NCBI GenBank assembly: GCA_028826165.1
Contig: JAPDFW010000056.1
Span: 462,501 to 526,500, forward strand
Reading direction: 5' to 3'
DNA from: Anaeramoeba ignava
Lineage: Eukaryota; Metamonada; Anaeramoebidae
Length of the DNA stretch: 64,000 nt
Within the stretch, counting starts at the first letter, position 1. Every line of letters starts with the position of its first letter. This document shows, piece by piece, positions 45,520 through 59,337 of this stretch. The translations under genes and the position numbers were made by a program. Under the pieces are notes generated by a model. That model was given only the letters and a program-made list of their open reading frames with translations, made no database searches and had not been told where the DNA came from.

Positions 45520-48500
45520 ATGTCATTTGAAAAAATAAACCCATTTGATAATCATAAACCAAATGGAAATCAACTTTCTACACTTTGGAATCAAAGAAAA
45601 ACAATTCAAAAACAAGTAAAACAAAAAATAACAGAAAAAAAAGCAAAAAAAATAATATAAAATTTATCCATCAATTTTCAAATATCAAAAAAAAAATAAA
45701 AATAAATATAAATTAATCAATAAAGAGTCTACTTTTGAAATGGTTTCTTTTATTTGCAAAAGTTTTTTTGCAAAGCTATAAAGTTTGGAATCCTCCAGAA
45801 ATTATTTTTGAACCTCAAAAACAATCAAAAAAGCAAACATCTAAAACTTCAAAACAAAAATTATCAACAAATAAAAAACAACAACAACAAGAATTACTTT
45901 TAGCAATACAAAGCGATGCAGCACATCCTCCTGATTTTATGATTGAAGTTATAAACACACTTTTATTATTTAAAGTGACAATAGAGAGTAAACTGAATAA
46001 TTTAAATTATTTATCAAATTTAAATTCAAATTATTTATTAAATTTAAATTATTTATTAAATTTAAATTATTTATTAAATTTAAATTATTTATTAAATTGA
46101 AATTATTTATTAAGTTTAAGTTATTAATTAAATTGAATTTATTTATTAAATTGAAATTATTTATTAAATTTAAGTTATTAATTAAATTGAATTTATTTAT
46201 TAAATTGAAATTATTTATTAAATTTAAGTTATTTATTAAATTGAAATTATTAATTAAATTGAATTTATTAATTAAATTGAAATTATTAATTAAATTGGAT
46301 TTATTTATTAAATTTAAATTATTTATTAAATTGAATTTATTAATTAAATTGAAGTTATTTATTAAATTTAAATTATTTATTAAATTTAAATTATTTATTA
46401 AATTGAAATTATTTATTAAATTAAAGTTATTTATTAAATTGAATTTATTTATTAAATTGAAATTATTTATTAAATTTAAATTATTTATTAAATTTAAATT
46501 ATTTATCAAATTTAAATTATTATTAAATTTTAAATTATTTATTAAATTTAAATTTAAATTAAATTTAAATTTAAATTATTTATTAAATTTAAATTTAAAT
46601 TATTTATTAAATTTAAATTTAAATTATTTATTAAATTTAAATTTAAATTATTTATTAAATTAAATTATTTATTAAATTTAAATTATTTATTAAATTTAAA
46701 TTTAAATTATTTATTAAATTTAAATTTAAATTATTTATTAAATTTAAATTTAAATTATTTATTAAATTTAAATTTAAATTATTTATTAAATTGAAGTTAT
46801 TTATTAAATTGAAGTTATTTATTAAATTTAAGTTATTTATTAAATTTAAATTATTTATTAAATTTAAATTATTTATTAAATTTAAAATTATTTAAGTTAT
46901 TTATTAAATTGAAATTATTTATTAAATTTAAATTATTTATTAAATTAAATTTATTTATTAAATTGAAATTAGTTATTTATTAAATTTAAGTTATTAATTA
47001 AATTTAAATTATTAATTAAATTGAAATTATTTATTAAATTGAAGTTATTTATTAAATTTAAATTATTTATTAAATTGAAGTTATTTATTAAATTTAAATT
47101 ATTTATTAAATTGAAGTTATTTATTAAATTTAAGTTATTTATTAAATTGAAATTATTTATTAAATTGAAATTATTTATTAAATTGAAGTTATTAATTAAA
47201 TTTAAATTATTTATTAAATTTAAATTATTTATTAAATTATTTTAAATTATAAATTTAAATTTATTTTTAGAAAATGTTTTTTCTGATGTTGGATTTAAGA
47301 AAAAATCAATTGTAAAATCTCGTAAAAAATTATATCAAGATGTTGAAGAAAATATATTTTTTCAAGCTGGAGTTTCTCTTAATGTTGTTTCTATTTTATG
47401 TCGTTCCAAAATTAATCAAGAATTTCTAATAAAATTTGAACTCTTAACAATTTTATTAGATTTTTGTCAAATTTGTGATTTTTCTTTAAATTATATTTCT
47501 TCAAAAGTAGGATTGAAAAAAAAAGCAAATTATTTCAAAATTATTTAAAATTTATTTAAAATTTATTTAAAAATTATTTTAAAAATTATTTAAAAATTTA
47601 TTTAAAAATTTATTTATAAATTTATTTAAAAATTTATTTAAAAATTTATTTATAAAAATTATTTCAAAAATTATTTAAAAAATTATTTAAAAAATTATTT
47701 ATAAATTTATTTAAAAATTTATTTAAAAATTTATTTCAAAATTTATTTAAAAATTTATTTAAAAATTTATTTAAAATTTATTTAAAAATTTATTTTAAAA
47801 TTTATTTAAAAATTTATTTAAAAATTTATTTAAAAATTTATTTCAAAATTTATTTATAAAATTATTTAAAAATTTATTTTAAAAATTTATTTAAAAATTT
47901 ATTTAAAAATTTATTTAAAAATTATTTAAGGAAAAATTCCCAACTTCTTTATTCTATCAAAGATTATTTCTTATCCAATTTTTAACAAGTTCAATTCTTG
48001 AAATATTCTTTTTACTTTTTGATCAAAATAACAAATATTTCAAAAACAAAGCTAATACAAAAATTCCAGATGCAACTAGTTTAAATTTTCTTCGCAAATC
48101 AAATTTTATTGATTTTTTAATTAGTAAATAATTTCATATTTATATTTATTATATTTATTATATTTATTATATTTATTATATTTTGGAAAATTTAGTTCTT
48201 TTTGAAAAATTTTGTCGACTTCAACAAATATTTAAATTTACTCAAAAATCACTTGATATTATGTTTCAATTTGTTCGTTTAACAGGAGTTTTTTACAATC
48301 TTAATATTCTTAGTGACATTCAATTTGAACGTATAACAAAAATATTATTATCATTACTTAAATCTCCAGAAACAAACATTCCAAGTCTTGGATTACCATC
48401 GAATGTTGTTCAATTATTTAAAACAGGGAAAAAAGATCAAATTGATTCAAGTTTATTATTTGATGATTTTGGAACTGATTTCTATGATTTTCAAACATCT

Positions 48501-51500
48501 CCTATTAGCAAAATGATTCTTCATAACGAAGAGATGAATGATATGGTTAAAAATCATATTGAATTTCAAATCAGAATTCTTGTTCTTGAGAATATTCTCC
48601 AATTTATCAAATCAAAACCACATTTGGAATCAAAAATTGCTTCTCAACCAGAATCTCGTTTAATTGCTAATTTTGTTCTTTGGGTTGCTTTTACATTTCC
48701 TTGTAAAGAATCTGCTGATTTTATGAAAAACAACCAGGAAATTATTAAGAATTTATCTGATACTCATGGATTTGAAATGATTCCAAAAATTGAACCAAAA
48801 TTAAATACAAAATTTCGAGCAACATTTTGGATTGAGTTTTGTGATAATAATAATAATAATAATGAAAATGAAAATGAAAACCAAAAACCTCGTTTTGTAA
48901 CAACCAAAATTACATTTCTTCGAGATTCGAGTGAAGAATTTACCAGTAAAAATGAAGATGAAGAATTTCAGTTTCGTTTGGCTTTAAATAATCGTATTTA
49001 AAATTAAAATTCATTTATAAAATTTAAAATTCATTTATAAAATTTAAAATTTAAAAAAAAAAAAGCACTTAAATTATCAAATATTGTTTCAATAAACTCT
49101 GCTTTCCATAAAGATGATTCAAAACTATGTGCAAAACCCATTTTTCAAGATTTACCAAATAATCCATATTTAGATCAACTTTTCCACGCTCTTAAAGAAA
49201 TTTTTTCAATAAGCAAATCAAATGAAGATAAAAATAAAGAAATACCAAATAAAGAACAAGAAAAATCACAACCAAAAAAGAAATGGAGACTTTTCCATAG
49301 TAAAAAACAACCGCAATTACAAAATCGAGAAAATAATCAAGTTTCAAATATAGAAATTGAAGAACGAGAAATCAGCATAAAATTTAGTGATTTATTTTAT
49401 GATTTAATACTTTATATTTTTGAGCCAAATCAAGATTTGAAAAAATATCAGAAATATATCTGTTATGTGTATCCAGAACTTCAAGCAAATATAATCGAAT
49501 TTTTTGGGAATATTGTGGATGATAAATCAATGGAGTTTTTCCGAAACAAAAATATTTGGTCACTTTTCTTTTCTGAATTTTTCAATTTGGAAAGAAATAA
49601 GGTAGAAATATTTAAATTTAATTAATTAGTTAATTATTTATTTATTAAATTTATTTTATTATAAAAAAGAATTTTGTTGGACCAACTGAAGCTAGAGATT
49701 TATTTTCCTTATTAACTCTCTATATTAATCATTTCATTGTTAATTGCATTCTTCGCGATCGTAAAAAATTTGATATCATTTCATTGATTGATTTTGTTTA
49801 TAAAAATCAAGAAAATTTGGACATTCTCCTTCAAGTTTGCGAAATATTCATTTTGGCACTCAAAACAAACATGTCTGTTGCACAAGATCTTTTATACGAG
49901 AATGGAGGGTTTCGGTTTATAACCCACACAACAACATTTCTACAGGAAATACAGACTAAAATAATAAGAAAATTTTTCGTAATGCAAAATGCAAATGAGG
50001 CAAATAAAGAGGAAAATCGGATCAAGAAAGTTGATCCGATAACAGCACAAATATTCATCAAACAAACATTTGGGTTTCGTGTTGAGGAATATCAGGAGGC
50101 GCGGATTAAGCTGTTTGAATTGGGAGATTATTTTCTGGGATCGGAAAAAATGAGGAACAGAGCGTTTGGAGAACGGAGATATATTGACATGCTTTTGGGA
50201 AATTTAACAGAATCTGAAACAAAGAAATACTCGTTATATCATTTAAGCTCGATGATGCGCATTGTGCCAAATAACGACGAGCTGCGGTACCAGCATCTAT
50301 TCTCGAGTTATATGACAAAAATCCTGCTTTTAAATCAATTGGTTTCTTTTTTCCCCCGTTCGCCAAATGAAAAGCAATATATAACGGATTTGATAAAGGA
50401 TATGCTTGTGTATGCGAAGAACACAATACTACAAAACCGAGAGGTTTTGCAAAGAAGATTCATTCTTGCAAACGCGTTTTCAGTTCTTTCTGCGTTACTG
50501 AGCAAGCCCGATTTCGCGGATTTGCTTACGAATGAAATTTTAAGATTTCTTGCAGAATTGATGTCGAAAAATCGAGACTCAATCGATAAATTTGAAAAGG
50601 AAGTGGGACATAACACTCTGATTGTACTACTTCAAGAGTCTCACAATCCAACACAAGATCAATACAACTTGCTGTTTAATCTCCTTGTAAATAACGGCAG
50701 TTTCCATGAAGAAGAAAATTTCACGATTGAAAATATGCGGATTGTGAATGTTCTTTTTAATGTTTACACAAAAAAACGAGAGAGCGGAGAAGAGAAGTTA
50801 GGAGATCAAGAGACAGAGAGAAAAGAGGAGTCTAACAACAATCAACCTCAGCAGATACGGGAGGTGATTCTTCCCTACTTTGAAAACTTGGTTGACACAT
50901 TTAGTATCATATGCACAAAATCAATACATAACACATCTTTGTGCTGCGATGCAGGGCTTGTTCATTTCCTCATTCAGCTCATGCCCGACATCGCTGATAA
51001 ACAAGTGCTGGTAAAGACAGTGCTTCTGTTCTCGATCCTCGGCTCGCACAGAGTTTCTGTGAAGGAGCTCAAGCTTTTCTTCTTTGTGATCAAGCAACTA
51101 CTTGAGAAACAAGAAATCAAGATCACAACAACATTACTTTCAGGATTGCAAAAAATACTTAAAAAATCCAAAGAGGGACCGAGTTCCTTCTTCGATTTCA
51201 ACGGAAGACACTCATGCATTGAGGTTCCCACAATCGAAAAGTGGCCTACAAACAAGGGTTATACATTCTGCACATGGATCCGTGTTGAGTCGTTTGATTC
51301 CCCGCTCAATAAGCCAAGTTACCAGCCGCGCATCTTCTCGTTTTTAACAGAAAAATTGACGGGAATTGAGCTTCTGTTCACACCAAGCGGACTGTTTGAG
51401 TCGCAGCAATATCAAGGACCCATTCTTTTACTGCGCGTTCTTGGCACAAATGATGTGCAAAAATTAACCGCTCCTGTGGATATTCTTCCCAGAAGATGGT

Positions 51501-54500
51501 ACTTCCTTGCAGTAACTCATTCAAAAGATAGATGGTCTTCAATGGGAGTTGCTTCTCTTTTTATTAACGGAAAATCCATTGTTTCATCTCCGCTCAAATA
51601 TCTCGTCACAAATGAGAAATTAAGCAAAAACAAAATTGGATCAAATTTCGACATTTTGACAACAACTGTCGATATTGGAGAGAGTCCCTTTTACGGACAA
51701 ATGGGGATGATATATTTCTTTGACGAGGCGCTAACACCAACACAGATATCTGGTATACATCAACTCGGCGCGGATTATAAGTCTTTTTTCTATCCCTTTG
51801 AGCTTGCTCACTACGAAATAAATCCTGCAATTTCATCCGTGTTAGACGGCTCGCTAACAAGCAAAATCTCAATCGCATATGCCAGCCAAGCAACCCATCA
51901 GGGTGTGTGCGCTAATCTTAGTCCTCACAAGTCAATCGATGCGCCCGCTTTGCTTTATTCAATGGCAGAGTGTGTGTCTTCTTCAGTAGATGAGAATCTC
52001 TATTGTATTGGAGGTTTTCGCGTTGTTCTTCCTTTACTTTCCCATTTGGATCATAATGTTCCCGATGACAATCAAAACCCACCCTCTAAGGATGGCGAGA
52101 TCAAAATCTGCGAACAACTCTTCGACATTCTTGCAGATTTTCTTGTCAATAATCCTGCCAATCAGGATGACATGCTCCGCACATTTGGATTCTCAATTAT
52201 TTCTCATCTTGCCAAAAGAATGGATTCTCGCAATTTTTCCAAAAATGTTCTTGAATCCATTCGCAGAATCATTCTCGGCGTAAAGAACCCTCTTCTTCTC
52301 GAAAGACTTGTGTCGAATTTCTTGATGGATTTCGACATCTGGATATATTGTCCATTCAAGGTTCAGAAAAAATTAGTATCACTGCTTTCTTTATTGATAA
52401 CTTGCAGACAACAAGAAGACAACCGAATCCTTATTGGAGTGCGCGAGCTTCTTGATATTCTTCGGATCTATTACTGGACAACACCACACAAGAATTCGCG
52501 CGCAAAAACAGACAAAGTTCATGTGGATACTGGAGCTGTTATTGGGCGGCGTCCGCAGTTATCTCAAATCACAGAAATCCGCAGAATGCTTTTCCATTTG
52601 GCTGAGCTTATTGTAAATGTAACAGACGATCCAATTTCAACAAATGAGAATTTTTTCCATCTTGTCATCTCCTTTTTCACTTTCGAAAATCTCGATGAAA
52701 TCAAGGAGCTCATCATGCTTGTTCAGAGACTTCTAACCAAAAATCTCTACAAATTTGTGGATGTTCTTTCCTCTCTTGGATACATGGATCCCTTTATTAC
52801 GCTTCTCAGCGAATCCAACGATCAAGAAATCCGAGAGATTTGTCTTAATTTGATTCAAAGACTCGATCTCCATTTCAAAACATCTTTGTCGACCACATCC
52901 AAAAAGAAACTCAAAATAACTTCCCGAGTTTCTCCACAAAACGGTTTCGGTGTTCTTCACAATGCAATCACTAAGAACAACCTCACAAAACCTCTTTCAC
53001 AAACTCTTCTTTTGCTTGTTGCAGACACCACAAAACAGCAGCAATCCAAGAAGATTTTCCTTCAGAATCCCTTTATAATCAAGACAATTGTGCATCTTGT
53101 TTCTTCTTCCCACAACGAACTCGGCGCATATACTTTGCGTGTTTTGAAAGACATCATCCTGCAAAATTACAACAACAAAGACATGATCATCCAGCAATTT
53201 GGCTGGCAGAAATGGTTTCTTGAATTGATTGATTTTTCTGAGAATTTGGAAATTGCTGATTTTTCTGAAAAGCAACACGAAAAAATAAATAAACAAAACT
53301 CAGAAGACGAAAAGAACACAAAAAATAACTCTCAAAATTATCATGTTTCTCAACTCTACAATTCATCTATTCTGCTTCTTTTCCGTGATATTCATTTATT
53401 CGCAATGAAAAGCGACAAAAACGGCTGGAAAACATTCGATCAAACCCTAAGTTTCATCAGACTTCTCTCATTTTCCAAAGAGCAAAAATCACAAGATCTT
53501 GTCGAAACTCTTTTTGCTCACATTCTCGATGAAATTCTTCTTCAAACCCAAAAGAAATTTTCCGATCCAACAGACACAAAGTATCAAATGAAATGGATCG
53601 GAAATCTAAAAGAGAACTTGATTTCTTTCATCCCAATACTCGAGATATTCGCCATCGCGAAACAAAACAAGACCCAACCGCAATCGCCTCAAGTTCCTCA
53701 CCAGAAACACCAACTTACATTCTCAACATCTCTTCCTCATATCACAGATCCAATGCAGAACAACTCAAACACATTGAAACCGAAATCCAAATTCCGGCAA
53801 AACTTCGATCTTACAAAATCTTCCACTTTGAGCCCAAGTTCAATAAGAAAACGCATCGTAATTGATAAGTTATTTGACATCAAATATTTGTATCTCATGA
53901 AGAAGGCAATTTCGTGTATGGAAAGACTTCATTTCTTTAGAAGCAAGGGCATCAAAATCGCAGAAAAGCGAAAATCAAAAAGAATTTATAAAACAGCTCT
54001 TCTTTTTCTTCTCTTTATTATCCAAGAATCCGACTTCGAAGATGCAAAACCTCATTTCCATATCTTCTTTTCCTATTTGACAGGCTCGTTTTCGTTTGGA
54101 AATTATCTCGAAAAAAACAAAGAACTTCTCGACATCGCCTTTCTTTTTCTTTTCCGTTCTTTCGATAAAGAAAAGGAACGAATTGGATTGGAAGTTGAAA
54201 AAGAAAAGTTTCTTGAAAATCTCGAATCACTTGAAATTGAGAAAATTCTCGCCAAAATAAAGGAGCAAGAAAAGAAAAGAAAGAGCAAAGCAAATTCTGT
54301 CCAAAAAAGCTCTCAAGTAACACCAACACAATCACAAAAATCCGAAGCTTATGGAAAAGCAAAAACACCACAAAAAATCAATGATGAACAATCCGAACTC
54401 GTTTCGGATTTCAACGAAAACCCCAAAATTCATCCTAAAAACGAAACGGAAACAGAAAGCGAAAACGAAACAGAAAACGAATTCAAAATTTCCTTCACTT

Positions 54501-57500
54501 CGACAGATGAAAAGGAAATTGAATCTCCAAAAAGTCCACTTCAACAACGACCCAAAAGGAAAAAATACTACACAAACATAACAAACACCAAGTTAGACAC
54601 ACAAATATCGAGCGAAGACACTGATCAATTTATTGAAAAACAGATTGAAAATAAAAGCGCTCTCGATACAGACCCAGCAAAAACACAACAGGATCTTTTC
54701 ATCAAGCAAAAAAACTCAAATTTAAATGAAAACACAACTTCTCTTGATGAAGACCAAAACGAACATAATATCATCGAGACACGCTCATCAACTTTGAGTC
54801 AAAATACCTCAGATAACGATAAACCAAAAGAACACGAGCAAATCCTCAAGCTTCGCTTCCAAAAATTTGGATATGACAGTACTGAAGACGAAAGCGATAC
54901 TGCTGACAACGAAACAATATTTGACCAAATTCACATCCCAGTTGCTGTTGAAACTCCAAGCGAAAACGATATCGAAAAAATCTCTATTGGGAATGAAAAT
55001 GAAAATTTAAACGAAAATTTAAACGAAAATCTAAATGAAAATGAAAATGAAAATGAAAATGAAAATCTAAATGAAAATGAAAATTTAAATGAAAATCTAA
55101 ATGAAAACGAAAATCCAAATCCATATGAAAGTGAAGTTTCTTTGAGTAGTGAAACAGGATTGGCTCAAACAATCCAATTCAATTCCAAAATTGAGATGAT
55201 CATGATATGCTTGAATTTAATTATGAACATTTCAAATGGATATTTTATCAAATCAATGCAATCGGAATTTGTAAATCTTCCTGATCCGAGCGAATCTGAG
55301 ATCAAAGATCCAAATACAAACATCAACGTAGAAACAGATCAAACACAAGAATTCATCACATTCAAAGAAATCACGCGAATAATTTTCTCACAACAATGGA
55401 AGTACGCGATGAAAATATACTTTGACAAATTAATGAACAAGATCCGAGCAAATCTTTTGAAATTTAAAGGGAAATGGGAGAAGGCACAATCCCACAATAT
55501 GTCTGTGATTCAAGATCGGATCACCAAAGAATATAATTTCCTGCGAACAACAACAAAGAAAATCACGCAAGAAATGCAACAAAATCTGTCTCAAATGGTG
55601 GAAATCGAACGACAAAGAGTGGATCAATTAGACGATGAATACAACAAAAAAATCCGCTTCAACTCACAGAAATGCACCCGCATTTTGCGGGATTTGGTAT
55701 ATGGACGCGGACCCTGGGGATTCAATCCCTATGTTCCAAAAAGTCAATACAAAGAACTATTTTGGAAATTGGATAAATCCGAAGATAAAGTGAGAAGAAG
55801 ACGAAAATTACGAATAAATTACAATTTCAATAATCATTACGACGCCTCAATTCTTCGTGATGAGAGAGTATTGCATGTTGCAGAGAAGCTTGTTGCAGAT
55901 ATGCAAATCAAACTTGCTCAACAAGCAAAGGAGTCTCTTTCTGTATTAGAAAGGGTTTATGCAGGACAAAAAGGAACTAAAACAAATGAAGACAATGAAG
56001 ATAAAGATGATCATGAAGACGAAGATGATCAACAACAACAACAACAAGAAACATCATCTTCATTGCGCAAAAAAGAAACATTATTTAAAACAAATTGCGA
56101 ATTGATTTCTCCATTGAAAAAAACACCAGGAATCCTTGAAATCACAACAGTATCGCTTGATTTCTTTGTGAATCACAAGGAAATTGAAGAAAAACAAATT
56201 TCCAAAGACGATATCAAAGATAAGGATCATTCTTGGCCTGTGGAAACAATTTCGGGTATTTTCTTCCGCAGATTTCTGCATCGTAAATCTGCACTTGAAA
56301 TTTTCTTTGAAAATAAAAAAAGTGTTTTTCTGAATTTTCCACCAAAAACTCGAGCTCAAGTATACCAAAAAATTATCCATCACAAAATTGTCAAGCTCAA
56401 CAGCAAACTTAAAACATCAACAGGATCGCCGATATCTCAACTTAAGAAGTCTAAAATCACGAAGAAATGGCAACGCAGACAAATCTCGAATTTTGAGTAT
56501 TTAATGAGATTGAACACAATTGCAGGAAGAACATACAACGATATTTCTCAGTATCCTATATTTCCATGGGTTATAGCAGATTACACATCCAAAAAACTTG
56601 ATTTAAAAAACGAAGCAATTTATCGAGATTTATCAAAGCCAATTGGAGCACTTGATTCTGAACGAGTCCATTCAATAACCCAAAGATACCGCTCATTTCC
56701 TGATACAGAAATACCGTTTCATCACGGCTCGCATTATTCAAACTCAGGCATTGTGCTTTGGTACTTGATCCGCACAGAACCGTTCACAAATCTTGCAATC
56801 AAACTGCAAGGAGGCGCATTTGACAAGGCGGATCGTCTTTTTGATTCTGTTCCCAAAACCTGGCAGAATCTTTTGGTGAATACATCCGATTCCAAAGAAC
56901 TTATTCCAGAGTTTTTCTATTTCCCAGAATTTCTCGAGAACTCAAACAAATTTGATCTTGGCTTGAAGCAAAACGACAACAAAAACGTAGGAAATGTTGA
57001 GCTTCCGCCATGGGCATCGTCTCCAGAAGAGTTTATCCGGATAAATCGGGAGGCTCTTGAAAGCGAGTATGTTTCTGAACATCTTAACGAATGGATCGAT
57101 CTTATTTTCGGTTACAAACAGCAAGGAATAGCAGCCGAAGATTCTTTGAATATTTTCCATTACTTAACATATGAGAATTTAGTGAACTTTGACAAATTAG
57201 AACCATATGAGATCCCGAGTGTTGAGACACAAATCCAGTATTACGGACAAACACCTGTGCAATTATTAACGAAACCACATCACAAACGGTTTCCTTTATC
57301 GAAAATCAATGCGGAAATTTTTGAGTGGGATCTTTCTCCACCAAACGTGCCGTTTATTCCTTATACAGTCAAGCTCCACGACATCCCAATAGTGTTTTTT
57401 TCATCAGTAGATTTTTCTCGCAATGTGTCCTTCGTCTCTGTTCATGACCGCATTGTGACTCTCGACACAGATCTCATTCTACGCACTTATAAATGTGTTG

Positions 57501-58336
57501 CAATGAAAACACCCCAAAGCGAAGTTCCTTTTACTTTTGAATCCGACGCAGTCGCAAAGACAAAGTCTTCAATAAGCGGTTCTTTTGGTTTTGATCTTGT
57601 CTACAACTCCCACAATCTTTTTGCAGTTATAAACAACGGAAAATTCATGATTAGTGCTGGGCATTGGGATGGGAGTTTCCAAGTGATCAACATCGAGAAC
57701 TCAAAATTAGTTCAATCAATCAACAAGCACAAAAGCATTGTGACATGTATTGCGCATGATTCCAACATTATTGTGACAGGATCAACCGATACCACTGTGA
57801 TTGTATGGGAAATATCCTCAAAAGACTGGAGAGTGAATGAGACCCCAAAATACATCTTATCTGGACATGATGATGATGTCACCTGCGTTGATATTTCCGT
57901 TGATTTGGATCTTGTTGTTAGTGGTTCAAAAGACGGAACCATTATTGTTTATAATCTTCGTGAAGGGAAATATATTCGCACTATTTATCCTCCTGTTTCT
58001 CATACTGTCTCTTTGATTAAAATATCTTCTGATGGTTATATTCTTGCTTTTTTCCCTGGCGAACTTTCTTTGAGACTTTTCACAATTAACGGAAAGCTTT
58101 TGTATTCTTCTTTTTCTCGTCAAATTGTTACTTCTTGGGTCTCTACTTTTGATGACAGATATATTGTTGTTGTGGGTCGTAAAGGTTTTTTGGAAATTCG
58201 AAAGTTTTCCAATTTAAATATTCTTTTTTCTGTTGATTTAAAATTTCCTATTCATTATTGTTCTTTAACTCAAAGTGAAAAATTGATTTTAGCAACTTAT
58301 GAAAATGGGAAGATGTTTGTTGGTTCTATGATTTAA
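45520..58336 (+). CDS. giant BEACH-WD40 protein (neurobeachin/Lvs-like)
   Basis: Large vesicle-traffic scaffold. Seven exons: 45520-45615, 45726-45987, 47271-47506, 47931-48123, 48196-48993, 49066-49601 and 49670-58336; all junctions are GT-AG and in frame, giving 3,595 residues. Residues about 1-1200 are helical, armadillo-like. A concanavalin-like sheet follows near 1,210-1,420 (FFDFNGRHSCIEVPTIEKWP, GYTFCTWIRVE), then a DUF4704-type helical region. Next comes an acidic, NEN-rich linker (54350-55130), then a PH-like domain near 2,870-2,950 (WPVETISGIFFRRFLHRKSA). The BEACH domain spans about 2,965-3,215 (ISNFEYLMRLNTIAGRTYND, QYPIFPWVIADY, FHHGSHYSNSGIVLWYLIR). WD40 repeats close the protein (TGSTDTTVIVWE, VSGSKDGTIIVYN). 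With no FYVE domain, it fits the neurobeachin/LRBA/LvsA group rather than WDFY3. The first six exons are short and AT-rich; the seventh is 8.7 kb, intronless and GC-richer. Confidence 0.93.
45988..47270 (+). repeat. BEACH intron 2: 1.28-kb TTTATTAAATTNAA array
   Basis: A 15-bp word (ATTTATTAAATTTAA or ATTTATTAAATTGAA), with a 21-bp variant carrying AAATTTAAATTTAAATT near 46530-46790. All copies are in the same direction. Intron 3 (47507-47930) is instead AAAATTTATTTA. Confidence 0.9.
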
Positions 58337-58379
58337 TTTTAAAATTTCGATATGAATTAAAAATTTAAAATGAATTCAA

Positions 58380-59140
58380 AATTTAAAATGAATTAAAAAT
58401 CAAAATGAAAATTTAAAATGAATTAAAAATTGAATTAAAAATTGAATTAAAATTTAAAATTAAAAATGAATTAAAAATGGAATTAAAATCAAAATGAAAA
58501 TCAAAATCAAAATGAAAATGGAAATCAAAATGGAAATCAAAATCAAAATCAAAATCAAAATCAAAATCAAAATGAATTCAAAATCAAAATCAAAATGAAA
58601 ATCAAAATCAAAATCAAAATCAAAATCAAAATGAATTCAAAATCAAAATGGAAATGTTTCAAAATCAAAATCAAAATCAAAATCAAAATCAAAATCAAAA
58701 TCAAAATCAAAATCAAAATCAAAATCAAAATCAAAATCAAAATCAAAATCAAAATCAAAATCAAAATCAAAATCAAAATCAAAATCAAAATCAAAATGGA
58801 AATCAAAATGGAAATCAAAATGGAAATCAAAATCAAAATCAAAATTAAAATTAAAATTAAAATCATAATCAAAATCATAATCATAATCAAAATCAAAATC
58901 AAAATTGAATTCAAAATCAAAATCAAAATCAAAATGAAAATCAAAATCAAAATTAAAATCAAAATCAAAATGAAAATTAAAATCTAAATCAAAATCAAAA
59001 TGAAAATCAAAATCAAAATCAAAATCAAAATTAAAATCAAAAATATTTCAAAATGTTTCAAAATTCAAAATTAAAATCAAAATGAAAATTAAAATCAAAA
59101 TCATAATCAAAATGTTCTCAAAATTCAAAATTAAATGTTT
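58380..59140. repeat. intergenic AAAATC array between the BEACH and TRAPPC11 genes
   Basis: The 1-kb gap 58337-59337 has no gene. About 760 bp is AAAATC with AAAATG and AAAATT variants; 58657-58797 is a near-perfect run of about 23 hexamers. The remaining 59140-59337 is the upstream region of TRAPPC11. Confidence 0.9.
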
Positions 59141-59270
59141 CAAAAAAAAAAAACATTTAATTTATAAACTATAAATCAATTTAAAATTGGAATAAAAATG
59201 ATATAATTGTTTTTTTTTTCTTTTTCTGATTTGATTTTTTTAGTTTCAAAACAGAAACAAAAATAAATCA

Positions 59271-59335
59271 AAAAAAAAAAATTTTCATTTTTCATTTTTC
59301 ATTTTTTTCATTTTTTTCATTTTTTTCATTTTTAA
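59271..59335 (+). promoter_or_regulatory. upstream T-tract/CATTTTT element of TRAPPC11
   Basis: An A-run, then seven CATTTTT steps (TTTTTCATTTTTTTCATTTT), end two bases before the ATG at 59338. This is the longest series in the window. Confidence 0.45.
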
Positions 59336-59337
59336 AA

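Noticed and set aside
45970-46663. Opposed LINNFN / LFIKLK open frames
   Set aside because: Both are translations of the TTTATTAAATT array in BEACH intron 2.
58595-58987. Long open frames such as poly-IK, poly-QN and poly-IL in hexamer arrays (also at 28841-29159, 30651-31058, 31417-31932, 41803-42099)
   Set aside because: A six-base repeat without stops stays open in several frames and on both strands at once; no family similarity, and most lie inside introns fixed by conserved exons.
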